Origin: Mycolicibacterium helvum
Lineage (GTDB): Bacteria > Actinomycetota > Actinomycetes > Mycobacteriales > Mycobacteriaceae
DNA length: 64,000 nt
NCBI RefSeq assembly: GCF_010731895.1
Contig: NZ_AP022596.1
Coordinates: 2,666,001 to 2,730,000 of the forward strand
Direction of reading: 5' to 3'
The notes below the pieces were generated by a model. It ran no database searches and was not told where the DNA came from. It saw only the letters and a program-made list of their open reading frames with translations. Below are positions 52,876 through 61,228 of the stretch, piece after piece. Numbering within the stretch: position 1 is the first letter of the stretch; each line of letters opens with the position of its first letter. Both the position numbers and the translations under genes were made by a program.

Positions 52876-53660
52876 ACTTCTTGCACCAGGCGCTCGCCTA
52901 CATCTTCACCGCCGCCAACTGGGAGGGGAGGGCCGGTCTGGGGGTCCGCATCCTCGAGCACCTGCAGTACACCGCGGTGGCCGTCGTCTTCTCCGCGTTG
53001 ATCGCCATCCCGATCGGGATGGCGATCGGGCATACCGGGCGCGGCACCTTTCTCGTCGTCACCGGGGTCAACGCACTGCGGGCACTGCCCACCCTCGGTG
53101 TGCTGCTGCTCGGCGTGCTGCTGTGGGGGTTAGGACTGTTGCCACCGACCGTCGCGCTCATGCTGCTAGGCATCCCGCCGCTGCTGGCAGGAACCTATGC
53201 GGGGATCGCCAACGTCGATCCGACGGTGGTCGATGCCGCCCGGTCGATGGGGATGACCGAGACGCGGGTTTTGCTGCGCGTCGAAGTGCCCAATGCGCTG
53301 CCGCTGATCCTGGGGGGGTTGCGGACCGCGACGCTGCAGGTGGTCGCGACCGCGACGGTGGCCGCGTACGCCAGCCTCGGCGGGCTCGGCCGCTATCTGA
53401 TCGACGGCATCAAGGTCCGCCAGTTTTATCTGGCTTTGGTGGGAGCGTTGTTGGTGACGGTGTTGGCCCTGGTGCTCGACGGGCTGCTGGCGCTGGCGGT
53501 GTGGTCCTCGGTACCCGGAACCGGGCGATTCCGGCGGATGCCGCAACCCCTGCTCGACGACGAGGTGAGTTTCGATGCGCAAGCACCCGCGTCACGGAAG
53601 GGTCGCAGTTCGCAACCTGGTTACGAACGGGGTGGCCCGTCGCATACGGTAGACGGGTGA
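52872..53660 (+). CDS. proZ: Osmoprotectant ABC transporter permease ProZ
   Basis: 262 residues. Membrane region with NALRALPTLGVLLLGVLLWG and the EAA loop (VDPTVVDAARSMGMTETRVL), then AAYASLGGLGRYLIDGI. A hydrophilic C-terminal tail of about 45 residues follows. ATG at 52872; its stop overlaps the start of the next gene (GTGA), so that gene belongs to the same transcript. Confidence 0.92.
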   Translation: MNFLHQALAYIFTAANWEGRAGLGVRILEHLQYTAVAVVFSALIAIPIGMAIGHTGRGTFLVVTGVNALRALPTLGVLLLGVLLWGLGLLPPTVALMLLGIPPLLAGTYAGIANVDPTVVDAARSMGMTETRVLLRVEVPNALPLILGGLRTATLQVVATATVAAYASLGGLGRYLIDGIKVRQFYLALVGALLVTVLALVLDGLLALAVWSSVPGTGRFRRMPQPLLDDEVSFDAQAPASRKGRSSQPGYERGGPSHTVDG

Positions 53661-54259
53661 GTGCAGCCAACGACGCGACAGAAAGCGCCTGGCCGGCCAT
53701 CCTGACCTGGCGTGCGCACGACGATTCGCGGATGGAATCGGCTCGGGTCCAGCTATCGGGTAACCGGATCAAAGCCTATGGCCGCATCGTGGCCGCGGCC
53801 GCCGCGACGAATCCCGCCTTCAGCGCGTCCTACGACCTGGTGACCGATGAATCCGGCGCCACCAAGCGGCTGTCGCTGAGCGTGACCCTTGCCGAGCGGG
53901 ATCGGCAATTGTCGATCGCCCGCGACGAAGAGAACATGTGGCTGATCACCGACCACCAGGGCCAGACGCGGGCCTCCTACGAAGGCGCCCTTGACGTCGA
54001 CGTCGTCTTCAGCCCGTTCTTCAACGCGCTGCCTATCCGGCGCACCGGCCTGTACCGCCGAACCGATTCGGTGAATTTGCCGGTGGTGTACGTGAGTTTG
54101 CCCGACCTGACCGTCAAGCAGGCGTCGATCAGCTACACCAGCCTCGGCCCGGATAGCGGGGAAGGCATCAAGCTGCACTCGCCGGTCGCCCAGACCACGA
54201 TCACCGTCGACAACGACGGGTTCATCCTCGACTACCCAGGACTGGCAGCGCGGATCTGA
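53657..54259 (+). CDS. Putative glycolipid-binding domain protein (Rv3755c type)
   Basis: 200 residues: [50 protein letters not shown]-like [20 protein letters not shown] region reading [20 protein letters not shown], and [18 protein letters not shown] tail. It matches the putative glycolipid-binding family (DUF1089). No signal peptide. GTG at 53657. Its 3' end overlaps tyrA by 38 bp on the opposite strand. Confidence 0.82.
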   Translation: MSAANDATESAWPAILTWRAHDDSRMESARVQLSGNRIKAYGRIVAAAAATNPAFSASYDLVTDESGATKRLSLSVTLAERDRQLSIARDEENMWLITDHQGQTRASYEGALDVDVVFSPFFNALPIRRTGLYRRTDSVNLPVVYVSLPDLTVKQASISYTSLGPDSGEGIKLHSPVAQTTITVDNDGFILDYPGLAARI

Positions 54260-55181
54260 TCACCCCGCCGGCGCGACCGGCGGCGGCCAGTTCTTCACGC
54301 CAGTTCTCCTCGCCGATGGCGATCGTCACGATCTGCGGGCGCGAGAAGCTGTCGTAGCGGATGCGGGCGGCGTGGCCGGCTTCGACCAGCTCGGCGACCG
54401 AACTCTTCTGAGCCAACGAGTCACGGGCCTGATTGAGCAGCTCCAGCGCGCGGTCCAGGGCAGGCAGCAGTTGCGCCGTGTTGGCTTCGCACATCGCCCG
54501 CACGAGGTCGGGGGCGGTGGCCGCGACCCTCGTGCCGTCGCGGAACGAGCCAGCAGCCAGGGCAAAGGCCAACGGCACTTCGCCGGCCGTGACGGCCAGT
54601 GCTTCGGCAAGCAGATGCGGCAGGTGCGAAATGCTCGCCGCGGCCGCGTCGTGCTCGTCGGACTTGGCCGGGACCACGACGGCATGGCAGTCCAGAGCCA
54701 GGTCCATCACCTGAGCCCACACGTGCGCATCGACGTGCTCGTCGACGCCGAGGACCCAGGGCGCGCCGGTGAACAGCCGCGCATCGCCCGCGGTCCAGCC
54801 CGAGTGCGCGGTGCCCGCCATCGGGTGGCCGCCGACGTAGCGATCCAGTAGCCCGGCCCTGCGCACCTCGTCGAGAACGGCGCCTTTCACGCTGATGACG
54901 TCCGTCAGTGGACAATCGGCGGCGACGTCCTTGACATGGCCGAGCAGTAAGGACACCGCCGGCATCGGGACGGCCAGCACGATCAGCGCGTTGCGATCGG
55001 CGGCCCATTGCAGGGCTTCAGTCAGGTCGGTGGTGGCGGCGAAGCCGTCGAAGCGGGCGCCCTGGGCGCCGTCGACGGATCGGTTGTAGCCGAACGCCTC
55101 ACGGCCGGCTGCCACCGCCGCGCGCAGGAGCGACCCGCCGATCAGACCGAGGCCGAGGACGCACACGGGTGTCTTGGTCAC
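54222..55181 (-). CDS. tyrA: Prephenate dehydrogenase TyrA
   Basis: 319 residues. NAD-binding [17 protein letters not shown] at the start, [18 protein letters not shown] with the catalytic His, and [15 protein letters not shown]. Converts prephenate to 4-hydroxyphenylpyruvate for tyrosine. I prefer GTG at 55181 (TKTPVCVLG), aligned with Rv3754; TTG 55202 or ATG 55199 would add 6-7 residues. It converges with the glycolipid-binding gene, sharing 38 bp. Confidence 0.92.
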   Translation of the reverse strand: MTKTPVCVLGLGLIGGSLLRAAVAAGREAFGYNRSVDGAQGARFDGFAATTDLTEALQWAADRNALIVLAVPMPAVSLLLGHVKDVAADCPLTDVISVKGAVLDEVRRAGLLDRYVGGHPMAGTAHSGWTAGDARLFTGAPWVLGVDEHVDAHVWAQVMDLALDCHAVVVPAKSDEHDAAAASISHLPHLLAEALAVTAGEVPLAFALAAGSFRDGTRVAATAPDLVRAMCEANTAQLLPALDRALELLNQARDSLAQKSSVAELVEAGHAARIRYDSFSRPQIVTIAIGEENWREELAAAGRAGGVIRSALPVLGSRG

Positions 55182-55262
55182 CTGTCCAGGTTGACACATC
55201 AACGCGCCACGACTGGGGGGTACCTGGTCAAAACGCCTGATCAGCGACTAGCGTATGCGCCC

Positions 55263-55781
55263 ATGGCGGCACAGCGAGCGCAGAACAGCCCGGGGTCGGA
55301 CACCCCGGATGGCTTCGCGGTTGCCGTAGTGCGCGAGGACGGCAAGTGGCGTTGCTCGGCCATGAATGCGACAGTGCTGACCAGCCTGAGTGCCGCAGAG
55401 ACGGAGTTGCGAGAATTGCGCAGCGCCGGCGCGGTGTTCGGGTTGTTGGACATCGACGACGAGTTCTTTCTGATCGTCCGGCCCGCCCCGTCAGGCACTC
55501 GACTGCTGCTGTCGGATGCGACCGCGGCGCTGGATTACGACATTGCCGCCGAGGCGCTGGAGACGTTGGACGCCGACATTTCTCCCGAAGACCTCGAAGA
55601 TGCCGATCCCTTCGAGGAGGGTGATCTGGCTGTGCTTGCCGACATCGGGCTGCCCGAGCCGGTGCTGAGCGTGATCCTCGACGAGACCGATCTGTATGCC
55701 GACGAACAGCTTGGCCGGATCGCGCGGGAGATGGGTTTTGCCGACGAGCTGGCAGCCGTGCTCGACCGCCTCGATCGGTGA
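55263..55781 (+). CDS. tRNA adenosine deaminase-associated protein (Rv3753c type)
   Basis: 172 residues, acidic: DGFAVAVVREDGKWRCSAMN near residue 16, LRELRSAGAVFGLLDIDDEF, and EDLEDADPFEEGDLAVLADI. Actinobacterial family always found next to tadA; biochemical role unknown. ATG at 55263. Its stop overlaps the tadA start (GTGA). Confidence 0.88.
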   Translation: MAAQRAQNSPGSDTPDGFAVAVVREDGKWRCSAMNATVLTSLSAAETELRELRSAGAVFGLLDIDDEFFLIVRPAPSGTRLLLSDATAALDYDIAAEALETLDADISPEDLEDADPFEEGDLAVLADIGLPEPVLSVILDETDLYADEQLGRIAREMGFADELAAVLDRLDR

Positions 55782-56242
55782 TCTCATCTGACGAATCGTT
55801 GATTCGAGCGGCGATTTCTGCTGCTGGTTTAGCCGGCCCCGAGGACGTGCCGATCGGCGCGGTGGTGTTCGGGCCGGACGGCACCGAGCTGGCTCGTGCG
55901 GCCAATGCCCGCGAGCAGTTGGGCGACCCGACTGCGCATGCCGAGATCCTGGCGTTGCGGGCGGCGGCCCGGGTGTACGGCGACGGGTGGCGGCTGGAGG
56001 GGACGACGCTGGCGGTGACAGTCGAGCCGTGCACGATGTGCGCGGGTGCACTGGTGATGGCGCGGGTGGCACGGGTGGTGTTCGGCGCGTGGGAGCCCAA
56101 AACCGGTGCGGCGGGATCGCTTTGGGATGTGGTGCGGGATCGGCGGTTGACCCATCGGCCGGAGGTACGTGGGGGAGTGCTGGCGCAGGAGGGCGCCGCG
56201 CTGTTGGAGGGGTTCTTCGCCCGTCAGCGCGATTTGGGTTAG
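55778..56242 (+). CDS. tadA: tRNA-specific adenosine deaminase TadA
   Basis: 154 residues. Zinc site: His-Ala-Glu in TAHAEILALRAA near residue 53 and EPCTMCAGALVMAR near residue 82. It deaminates A34 of tRNA-Arg(ACG) to inosine; that tRNA is encoded at 22011 here. GTG at 55778, coupled to the upstream partner. tRNA-Ser(CGA) begins 28 bp after its stop. Confidence 0.94.
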   Translation: MISSDESLIRAAISAAGLAGPEDVPIGAVVFGPDGTELARAANAREQLGDPTAHAEILALRAAARVYGDGWRLEGTTLAVTVEPCTMCAGALVMARVARVVFGAWEPKTGAAGSLWDVVRDRRLTHRPEVRGGVLAQEGAALLEGFFARQRDLG

Positions 56243-56270
56243 TCCGGCCGCGACACGTAAGCTCTTCGGC

Positions 56271-56361
56271 GGTGGCGTGTCCGAGCGGCCTAAGGAGCAC
56301 GCCTCGAAAGCGTGTGACGGGTAACCCCCGTCCGAGGGTTCAAATCCCTCCGCCACCGCCA
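56271..56361 (+). tRNA. tRNA-Ser(CGA) with encoded CCA
   Basis: The acceptor GGTGGCG pairs with CGCCACC, the anticodon loop CTCGAAA gives anticodon CGA, and there is a long variable arm (GACGGGTAACCCCCGTC). CCA is encoded at 56359-56361, unlike the other tRNAs in the window. Confidence 0.96.
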
Positions 56362-56363
56362 TA

Positions 56364-56394
56364 GCCCTCCGACTGAATTGCCTGGTCGGAGGGC
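56364..56394 (+). terminator. Terminator hairpin after tRNA-Ser(CGA)
   Basis: GCCCTCCGAC pairs perfectly with GTCGGAGGGC (10 bp) around an 11-nt loop, followed by ATTTGCG. It lies 2 bp after the tRNA CCA. Confidence 0.8.
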
Positions 56395-56453
56395 ATTTGC
56401 GTCTGATCGTTTGGTGACTTGCCGGGCAACAACCAACTTCTAGAGTCGGCTCC

Positions 56454-56741
56454 ATGGGTTTGCTGGACATAAACTGTGCCGCGCTGGACCAGCTTGCCGC
56501 GGATTGCCAGTCGCTGGGAGTCCAGATTGGGGCGGCGTCAATCGTTGAGCCAGTTGCGGCGGGTTGGTGGGCGACAGCCGTGGCGGTCAGCGCCGCCAAC
56601 GCCGATATCACCCTTGCTGCTCAAGTGATGGCGGCGCGTATGTACCAGACAGCCGCCGGTCTGGTCACCGTGAGCCGGCAGTTCACCGCCACCGACAAGC
56701 TTTCGGCGGCCTACCTCCGTGCCCTGGTGACTGAGGTGTAG
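56454..56741 (+). CDS. Small ESX-substrate-like helical protein
   Basis: 95 residues: LDINCAALDQLAADCQSLGVQIGAA, WWATAVAVSAANADITLAAQ, and MYQTAAGLVTVSRQFTATDK suggest a WXG100/EspC-like two-helix protein. It has no signal peptide. It is immediately followed by a larger partner (ATG directly after its stop). Small-plus-large pairs of this type are typical ESX substrates; no canonical YxxxD/E tail is seen in this one. Confidence 0.6.
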   Translation: MGLLDINCAALDQLAADCQSLGVQIGAASIVEPVAAGWWATAVAVSAANADITLAAQVMAARMYQTAAGLVTVSRQFTATDKLSAAYLRALVTEV

Positions 56742-57491
56742 ATGTCCGGCAGTGGTCCTATCCCGTCGTTATCGCAGGTTCGTGCGTGGGACACGGCACA
56801 TCTGAGCGAGGCGGCGGCTCACTGGACCGACACCGCCACTACGTGGGAATACGTGTTCACCTATGTGCCATCTCTGATGGCCAGCCCGGGCGGTACTCCT
56901 TGGGAGGGTGTGGCCGCCGAGGCCGCCCAAGGGCGGGCTTACTCGGACCGCCTGAAGGTCCCCAGCGCGGCTGATCAACTTCATGATGCCGCGAGCCTCG
57001 CCCGTCGCGGAGCCGACCAGATCAGGTATGCCAAACAGCGGGTTCTTGACGCCGTGCGAAGGGGCGAGCAGGCCGGTTTCACTGTCGGCGAGTACTTTTC
57101 GGTCACCAGCCGACGAACAGGCACGCCCGCGCACGTCGCGGCCTCGCGAGCGCAAGCCGAAGCTCTCGCAACCGATATTGGCGCTCGTCTCGGTGAGCTA
57201 ATCGCAGCAGATTGTAAGACCTCCGCTGAAATTGCCTGTGCTACAGCGGGTGTCGGCGATGTTACGTTCAACGATGCTCGGAAGCGCGTTGACGAGGGCG
57301 CCGTGAGATTCGTCGACTTCAAACAAGCACCCACGGATGACACCACAACTCCGCAAGTTCCAGGTGGCGGATACGGCAGTTACCACTATGGCTACCAATT
57401 CAGTACATCTGCGAGCTGGGACCAAGGAACAGATCATGAGCGAAATCCAACAGCTGACGTCCGTCGCGGTCCTGTTGGCGGTCCGGTGTAA
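56742..57491 (+). CDS. ESX-substrate-like N-terminal module, apparently truncated
   Basis: 249 residues. The N-terminal 200 or so (PSLSQVRAWDTAHLSEAAAH, GGTPWEGVAAEAAQGRAYSD, RRGADQIRYAKQRVLDAVRR, AGFTVGEYFSVTSRR) match the trafficking module found on larger mycobacterial ESX-secreted proteins, often with C-terminal toxin domains. Here it is followed by a short low-complexity tail and stops, with no toxin domain. Base composition is less biased after about 57180. ATG at 56742. Confidence 0.6.
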   Translation: MSGSGPIPSLSQVRAWDTAHLSEAAAHWTDTATTWEYVFTYVPSLMASPGGTPWEGVAAEAAQGRAYSDRLKVPSAADQLHDAASLARRGADQIRYAKQRVLDAVRRGEQAGFTVGEYFSVTSRRTGTPAHVAASRAQAEALATDIGARLGELIAADCKTSAEIACATAGVGDVTFNDARKRVDEGAVRFVDFKQAPTDDTTTPQVPGGGYGSYHYGYQFSTSASWDQGTDHERNPTADVRRGPVGGPV

Positions 57492-57579
57492 GCGCTCTTG
57501 GAAGGCCACGGCATTCTGGGCTGCCCCGATCCTGCCAATCCTCGTCAGCGTCTATTTGCTCATTGTGGTTGCGACGTGA
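57436..57579 (+). CDS. Possible 47-residue membrane protein overlapping the end of the ESX-like gene
   Basis: ATG at 57436 is preceded by AAGGAAC at a good distance. The product has a hydrophobic segment (FWAAPILPILVSVYLLIVVA) after a polar N-terminus (SEIQQLTSVAVLLAVRCKRS). It overlaps the previous gene's 3' end in a different frame by 56 bp. It might be a separate small protein, or the rest of a frameshifted gene. Not a recognised family. Confidence 0.4.
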   Translation: MSEIQQLTSVAVLLAVRCKRSWKATAFWAAPILPILVSVYLLIVVAT

Positions 57580-57636
57580 GCGGTTCGACGCGCTCAACGG
57601 GCAACTGGCCCAGCGGCGATAGTCGGCCTGACCGGT

Positions 57637-58239
57637 CTAACCCGCCGAAGGTAGCAGGCTGCGCAGGGTGCTCGTGACGAACGCCCCGAGTACTTCATCG
57701 CGTTCAGGGCCCAACTCCCGGTTGGTCGACAGCAGCGCGTACAGGCCGACCAGGAAGAAGGCGGCGCTGTGGTGGGCAGTGATGTCGGGGTAGACCTCGC
57801 CGCGATGTCGCGCGCGTTCGATCTCGGCGGTCAACAGCACGAACGTCGGGTGCCGTGGCCACTGCTCGTCGGGTCGCGACGATGAGAAGAGCATTCCGGT
57901 GACGTCGCGGAACAACGATGCGCCCCATTGCTTTTCGAGTTCGAGGACGAGCCGCACGAGGGTGTCCAGAACTGCGGGCAAGTCGTGCGGGGTGTCGAGG
58001 AATCTACTGAGCTCTTCGGCGAGCTGATCTTCGTCGAGCCGAATCAACTCCAGGAGAACGTGTTCCTTGGTCGGAAAGTGGAAGTAGAAGGTGCTGCGCG
58101 AGACGCCGGCCGCTTCGACGATCGCGTTGATATCGGCCGAGCTCGTGCCGGCCCGCTGGAACTCCTCGATGGCTGCATCGAGCACGCGGGCGCGCGTTCG
58201 GCGGCGCTGGGCTTCGCGGCCCGTCGAGGTGTCTGGCAC
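57637..58239 (-). CDS. TetR-family regulator divergent from the membrane/oxidase cluster
   Basis: 200 residues: RVLDAAIEEFQRAGTSSADI, NAIVEAAGVSRSTFYFHFPTKE as the DNA-binding region, and a helical ligand domain. I prefer the GTG at 58239 (PDTSTGREAQRRR); an ATG at 58278 lies inside the likely operator. It faces the membrane gene at 58400 across 160 bp containing two similar TGACA-type sites. Confidence 0.82.
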   Translation of the reverse strand: MPDTSTGREAQRRRTRARVLDAAIEEFQRAGTSSADINAIVEAAGVSRSTFYFHFPTKEHVLLELIRLDEDQLAEELSRFLDTPHDLPAVLDTLVRLVLELEKQWGASLFRDVTGMLFSSSRPDEQWPRHPTFVLLTAEIERARHRGEVYPDITAHHSAAFFLVGLYALLSTNRELGPERDEVLGAFVTSTLRSLLPSAG

Positions 58240-58273
58240 CCGTTCATTATGCAGTCGGCCCGCCGATATCGCT

Positions 58274-58349
58274 GACATATGTCGGCGAAATCGCCGACGA
58301 TCAGCCACAATGCTGGGTGAACGGAGACATTTCGTTGTCATTTGTCAGC
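58274..58349. promoter_or_regulatory. Two similar TGACA-type operator candidates between TetR and the membrane cluster
   Basis: Site 1 (about 58271-58287) reads GCTGACATATGTCGGCG and contains the perfect palindrome GACATATGTC at 58274-58283. Site 2 (58333-58349), on the other strand, reads GCTGACAAATGACAACG. The first 12 bases of the two differ at two positions. They fit a TetR regulator controlling both directions. Confidence 0.5.
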
Positions 58350-58399
58350 CACCGTGTTAGACCTATGAACACCCAGGCCACGCACACGGGACGGTGTCG

Positions 58400-59104
58400 A
58401 TGAATACCCGAGGTCAGCGCATTCTGTTGTGGACGGCGCCGCCGGCGGTGGCGTTGTTCCTGCTCGCCTACCTGGTGTTCCCGGTGTTCTGGCCACCGTT
58501 GTCACCGACGTTGACCCCCGAGGAGATCGCGGCGTTCTTCCGCGACAACACCACCGGCATCCTCGGCGTCGTGATCCTGTGCAATCTCATCGCCGGGACT
58601 CTGGTGCCGCTGTTCGCCGTCACCGCCGTGCAGATCTCCCGCGTCGCCACCTCGAGCAGCGTCTTCACCTACGCCTACCTCATCTGCGTCGGTATCGGCA
58701 TGACGGCGTTCATCCTGGCCGACTACTGCTGGGGGGTGGCCGCCTTCCGGCCCGACCGTGACCCGCAGCTGATCAGTCTGCTCAACGACATGGCCTGGTT
58801 CTTCTTCATCGCGCCGGTCGGCACCATCATCGTGCAGAATCTGTGCTTCGCGCTCAGCGTCTACCTCGACGAGCGGTCAGAGCCGATCTTTCCGCGCTGG
58901 GTGGCTCACTTCAACATCGTGGTCGCCGCGCTACTGATCCCGAGCGCCTTCACGGTCCTGTTCAAATCGGGACCGCTGGCATGGAACGGTTCGGTGTCAT
59001 TCACGCTGCGGCTCATCGTGTTTGCGGCCTACATCGTGGTGATGTTCCTCGTCCTGCTGCGCGCGGTGAATCGGCAGGGCAGCGAGCGGGCGGTGCTCGT
59101 GTGA
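58400..59104 (+). CDS. Multi-pass membrane protein, first of two paralogues
   Basis: 234 residues and about six or seven membrane segments (PPAVALFLLAYLVFPVFWPP, GILGVVILCNLIAGTLVPLF), ending in FKSGPLAWNGSVSFTLRLIV. It is paralogous to the next gene, with shared TLTPEEIAAFFRDN/APEAQIVAFMQSHN and SGPxAWNG motifs. Function unknown. ATG at 58400; a GTG two codons upstream is possible. It overlaps the next gene by 4 bp. Confidence 0.68.
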   Translation: MNTRGQRILLWTAPPAVALFLLAYLVFPVFWPPLSPTLTPEEIAAFFRDNTTGILGVVILCNLIAGTLVPLFAVTAVQISRVATSSSVFTYAYLICVGIGMTAFILADYCWGVAAFRPDRDPQLISLLNDMAWFFFIAPVGTIIVQNLCFALSVYLDERSEPIFPRWVAHFNIVVAALLIPSAFTVLFKSGPLAWNGSVSFTLRLIVFAAYIVVMFLVLLRAVNRQGSERAVLV

Positions 59105-59850
59105 AGAGCAAGAAGCGCGATCAGTGGATTGCGTTCTGGATGGTCCCGGCATTCTTCAGTATTTTCGGCCTGGTCTTCGTCCCGCTGAGCTGGATGATGC
59201 CGCCCCGGTCGCCGAGCGCTCCCGAGGCGCAGATCGTCGCGTTCATGCAGTCGCACAATCTGTTGGTCGCCTGTGCAGTTCTGACTCTGTTCTTCGGCTT
59301 CTCCGCGGTGGGGAATGCGGTGTACCTCATGCAGATCAAGCGGATGTCGGTCAGTCCGGTGTTCCGCTACACCGTGATGGTTGGCGCGACGACCGGTGCG
59401 ATCGTCGGGATGCTCTTTCCGATGTTCTGTTTCGGCCTCGGTGCATTCCGGCCAGGATATCGGCCATCGATCTTGGTGATGCTCTACGACTTCGGCTATC
59501 TGGCGTACATCGGCTCGCTGGGCTGTTTCTGCGTCATGTGGATGGCGTTCGCGTTGGCGATCATTCTCGATCAGAACAATGTCCTGCCAAAGTGGTTGGG
59601 CTACTACACCATTTGGCAGTATATGACCGAGCTGATGGCGGCACCGGTGTGGATCGCCAGATCGGGGCCGTTCGCCTGGAATGGCCTGATGACGTTCTGG
59701 TTGGCGATGGTGTTGTACGTGCCGTGGCAGGTCATCGTCTACGTCTGCATCTATCGAGCCATCAAGAACCAGCCCGACGAAGAACTCGAAAACTCTTGGC
59801 TGGAAAGGACACTGACAACACCTGACATCCGGCCGAAGGCGACCACATGA
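59101..59850 (+). CDS. Multi-pass membrane protein, second paralogue
   Basis: 249 residues with about six or seven membrane segments and a hydrophilic C-terminal tail. WMVPAFFSIFGLVFVPLSWM near the start and ARSGPFAWNGLMTFWLAMVL near the end align with the preceding gene, so they arose by tandem duplication. GTG at 59101. Its stop overlaps the start of the oxidase subunit III-like gene (ATGA), implying one complex or pathway. Confidence 0.68.
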   Translation: MKSKKRDQWIAFWMVPAFFSIFGLVFVPLSWMMPPRSPSAPEAQIVAFMQSHNLLVACAVLTLFFGFSAVGNAVYLMQIKRMSVSPVFRYTVMVGATTGAIVGMLFPMFCFGLGAFRPGYRPSILVMLYDFGYLAYIGSLGCFCVMWMAFALAIILDQNNVLPKWLGYYTIWQYMTELMAAPVWIARSGPFAWNGLMTFWLAMVLYVPWQVIVYVCIYRAIKNQPDEELENSWLERTLTTPDIRPKATT

Positions 59851-60416
59851 CAGCCGACGCCGACACGGGGCGCCGTATTCCCGGTGCGCCGAGCATGTGG
59901 TTCTTCGTCGTCGGCGACCTGATCATCTTCGGCTTCTATTTTGTCGCGTACATGTATTACCGCGGACAAGATCATGTGTTGTTCCTCCAGAGCCAGGCGC
60001 GTCTGAACCTCGATATCGGCGCGGTGAACACGGTCCTGCTGATCACCAGTTCGCTGTTCGTCGCGCTGGGAACTTCGGCTGCCCGCGTGGGAAAGCGGGC
60101 CGATGCGATCCGATTGTTCGGCGTCGGCCTGGCGTTCGGTGCGGCGTTTCCGCTCCTCAAAGTGTTCGAGTACGTTCCCGAGATCCTCGGCGGCGTAACG
60201 CCGGGAACCAACCTGTTCTTCATGTACTACTTCGTGATGACGGGACTGCACCTGTGCCATGTGCTGCTTGGCCTGGTGATCATCGGCTTCGTCATCCGCA
60301 ACCTGCGGGCGACCGCGACGCCCGATATCGCGTTGGTGGAGACCGGGGCTACGTACTGGCACATGGTCGATCTCGTGTGGCTGGTCCTGTTCGCGTTGCT
60401 CTATTTGATGAGGTGA
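59847..60416 (+). CDS. Cytochrome c oxidase subunit III-family protein (NorE/CtaE-like), orphan
   Basis: 189 residues, five membrane segments. MWFFVVGDLIIFGFYFVAYM near residue 17, FMYYFVMTGLHLCHVLLGLV near residue 127, and GATYWHMVDLVWLVLFALLYLMR at the end are heme-copper oxidase subunit III signatures, resembling the NorE type. No subunit I or II gene is nearby. Coupled to both neighbours, it is probably an accessory or assembly component here. Confidence 0.82.
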   Translation: MTADADTGRRIPGAPSMWFFVVGDLIIFGFYFVAYMYYRGQDHVLFLQSQARLNLDIGAVNTVLLITSSLFVALGTSAARVGKRADAIRLFGVGLAFGAAFPLLKVFEYVPEILGGVTPGTNLFFMYYFVMTGLHLCHVLLGLVIIGFVIRNLRATATPDIALVETGATYWHMVDLVWLVLFALLYLMR

Positions 60417-60420
60417 ACCG

Positions 60421-60699
60421 CTGACGACGTATCTCCGCAATCCGCTGACGATCGTGTGGGCTGTGCTCACGGCGGTCACAGTCGCGTCGTGGTTGACCGC
60501 ACGGGACGGCGGCGCAGCGCATCTGGTGAATGCGACGGTTACCGTCGTCGTCCTTGTCATCGCTGCGGTGAAGACGCAGATCGTCATCTGGCATTTCATG
60601 GAAGTCCGGCGCGCCCCAGCGTGGTTGAGGGCGACCACCAGTGGGTGGTTGGTTGTTCTCTTCGGGCTCCTGCTGGGCATGTACTTCTGGGATCTCTAG
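60421..60699 (+). CDS. Cytochrome oxidase subunit IV-like small membrane protein, possible CTG start
   Basis: About 92 residues with three membrane segments: PLTIVWAVLTAVTVASWLTA, ATVTVVVLVIAAVKTQIVIW, SGWLVVLFGLLLGMYFWDL; HFMEVRRAP sits between the last two. This is the prokaryotic COX4-like/NorF pattern. The frame has no ATG or GTG that keeps the first membrane segment whole: CTG at 60421 has AGGTGA 4 bp upstream, while GTG 60454 would cut the segment. Start therefore uncertain. Confidence 0.7.
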   Translation: MTTYLRNPLTIVWAVLTAVTVASWLTARDGGAAHLVNATVTVVVLVIAAVKTQIVIWHFMEVRRAPAWLRATTSGWLVVLFGLLLGMYFWDL

Positions 60700-60845
60700 C
60701 TTCATCGCCAGGCCGGTTGGCTGCGGTCCTGCTGTGAATCCACGAGGACGAAGCGCGATTCCCAGGAACCTGACCTACCCTGGCGATCCGGAGACGCAGC
60801 GCTGTAGGCCGGACGTCATCGAGGACCGCTTGGGGGTATGTGATC

Positions 60846-61136
60846 ATGACGACCGCTTCTACCAGCACTCGTCGTTTACTTTATGCCGCAATTGGATTGG
60901 TGATCGCGGCTGCCCCGGCGGTCGCGGTGTTCGCCGGGATCGGAACCCCCGCACCGCAGCTGGCGGCGCAGTGTCAGGACACCGACACCGAGGACAGCTT
61001 CTCGATGAACTGCGCCCCGACCGTCATCCCCGACACCAGCGACCAGCTCACCGAGGCCGAGGTCGCCGAGCCAGGCTTCAACGGCGGCGGAACCCACAGC
61101 AGTGGCGGCGGCGGTGGGGGCGGCGGCCACCACTAG
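60846..61136 (+). CDS. Small secreted protein with Gly/His-rich tail
   Basis: 96 residues: signal peptide (STRRLLYAAIGLVIAAAPAV then AVFAG), a short domain with two Cys (AAQCQDTDTEDSFSMNCAPT), and a C-terminal run of glycines ending in two histidines (GGGTHSSGGGGGGGGHH). The histidines could bind metal, but nothing is established. ATG at 60846. It lies 92 bp before the acyltransferase gene. Confidence 0.65.
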   Translation: MTTASTSTRRLLYAAIGLVIAAAPAVAVFAGIGTPAPQLAAQCQDTDTEDSFSMNCAPTVIPDTSDQLTEAEVAEPGFNGGGTHSSGGGGGGGGHH

Positions 61137-61228
61137 CCTTCGATAGGCAGACTCCTGCGCGAGGCTCCGTGCCGTGTGGCGAACCGGTGTAATGGGCACA
61201 CGGGCTAGAACCAACGCGGAGGTGCCTG

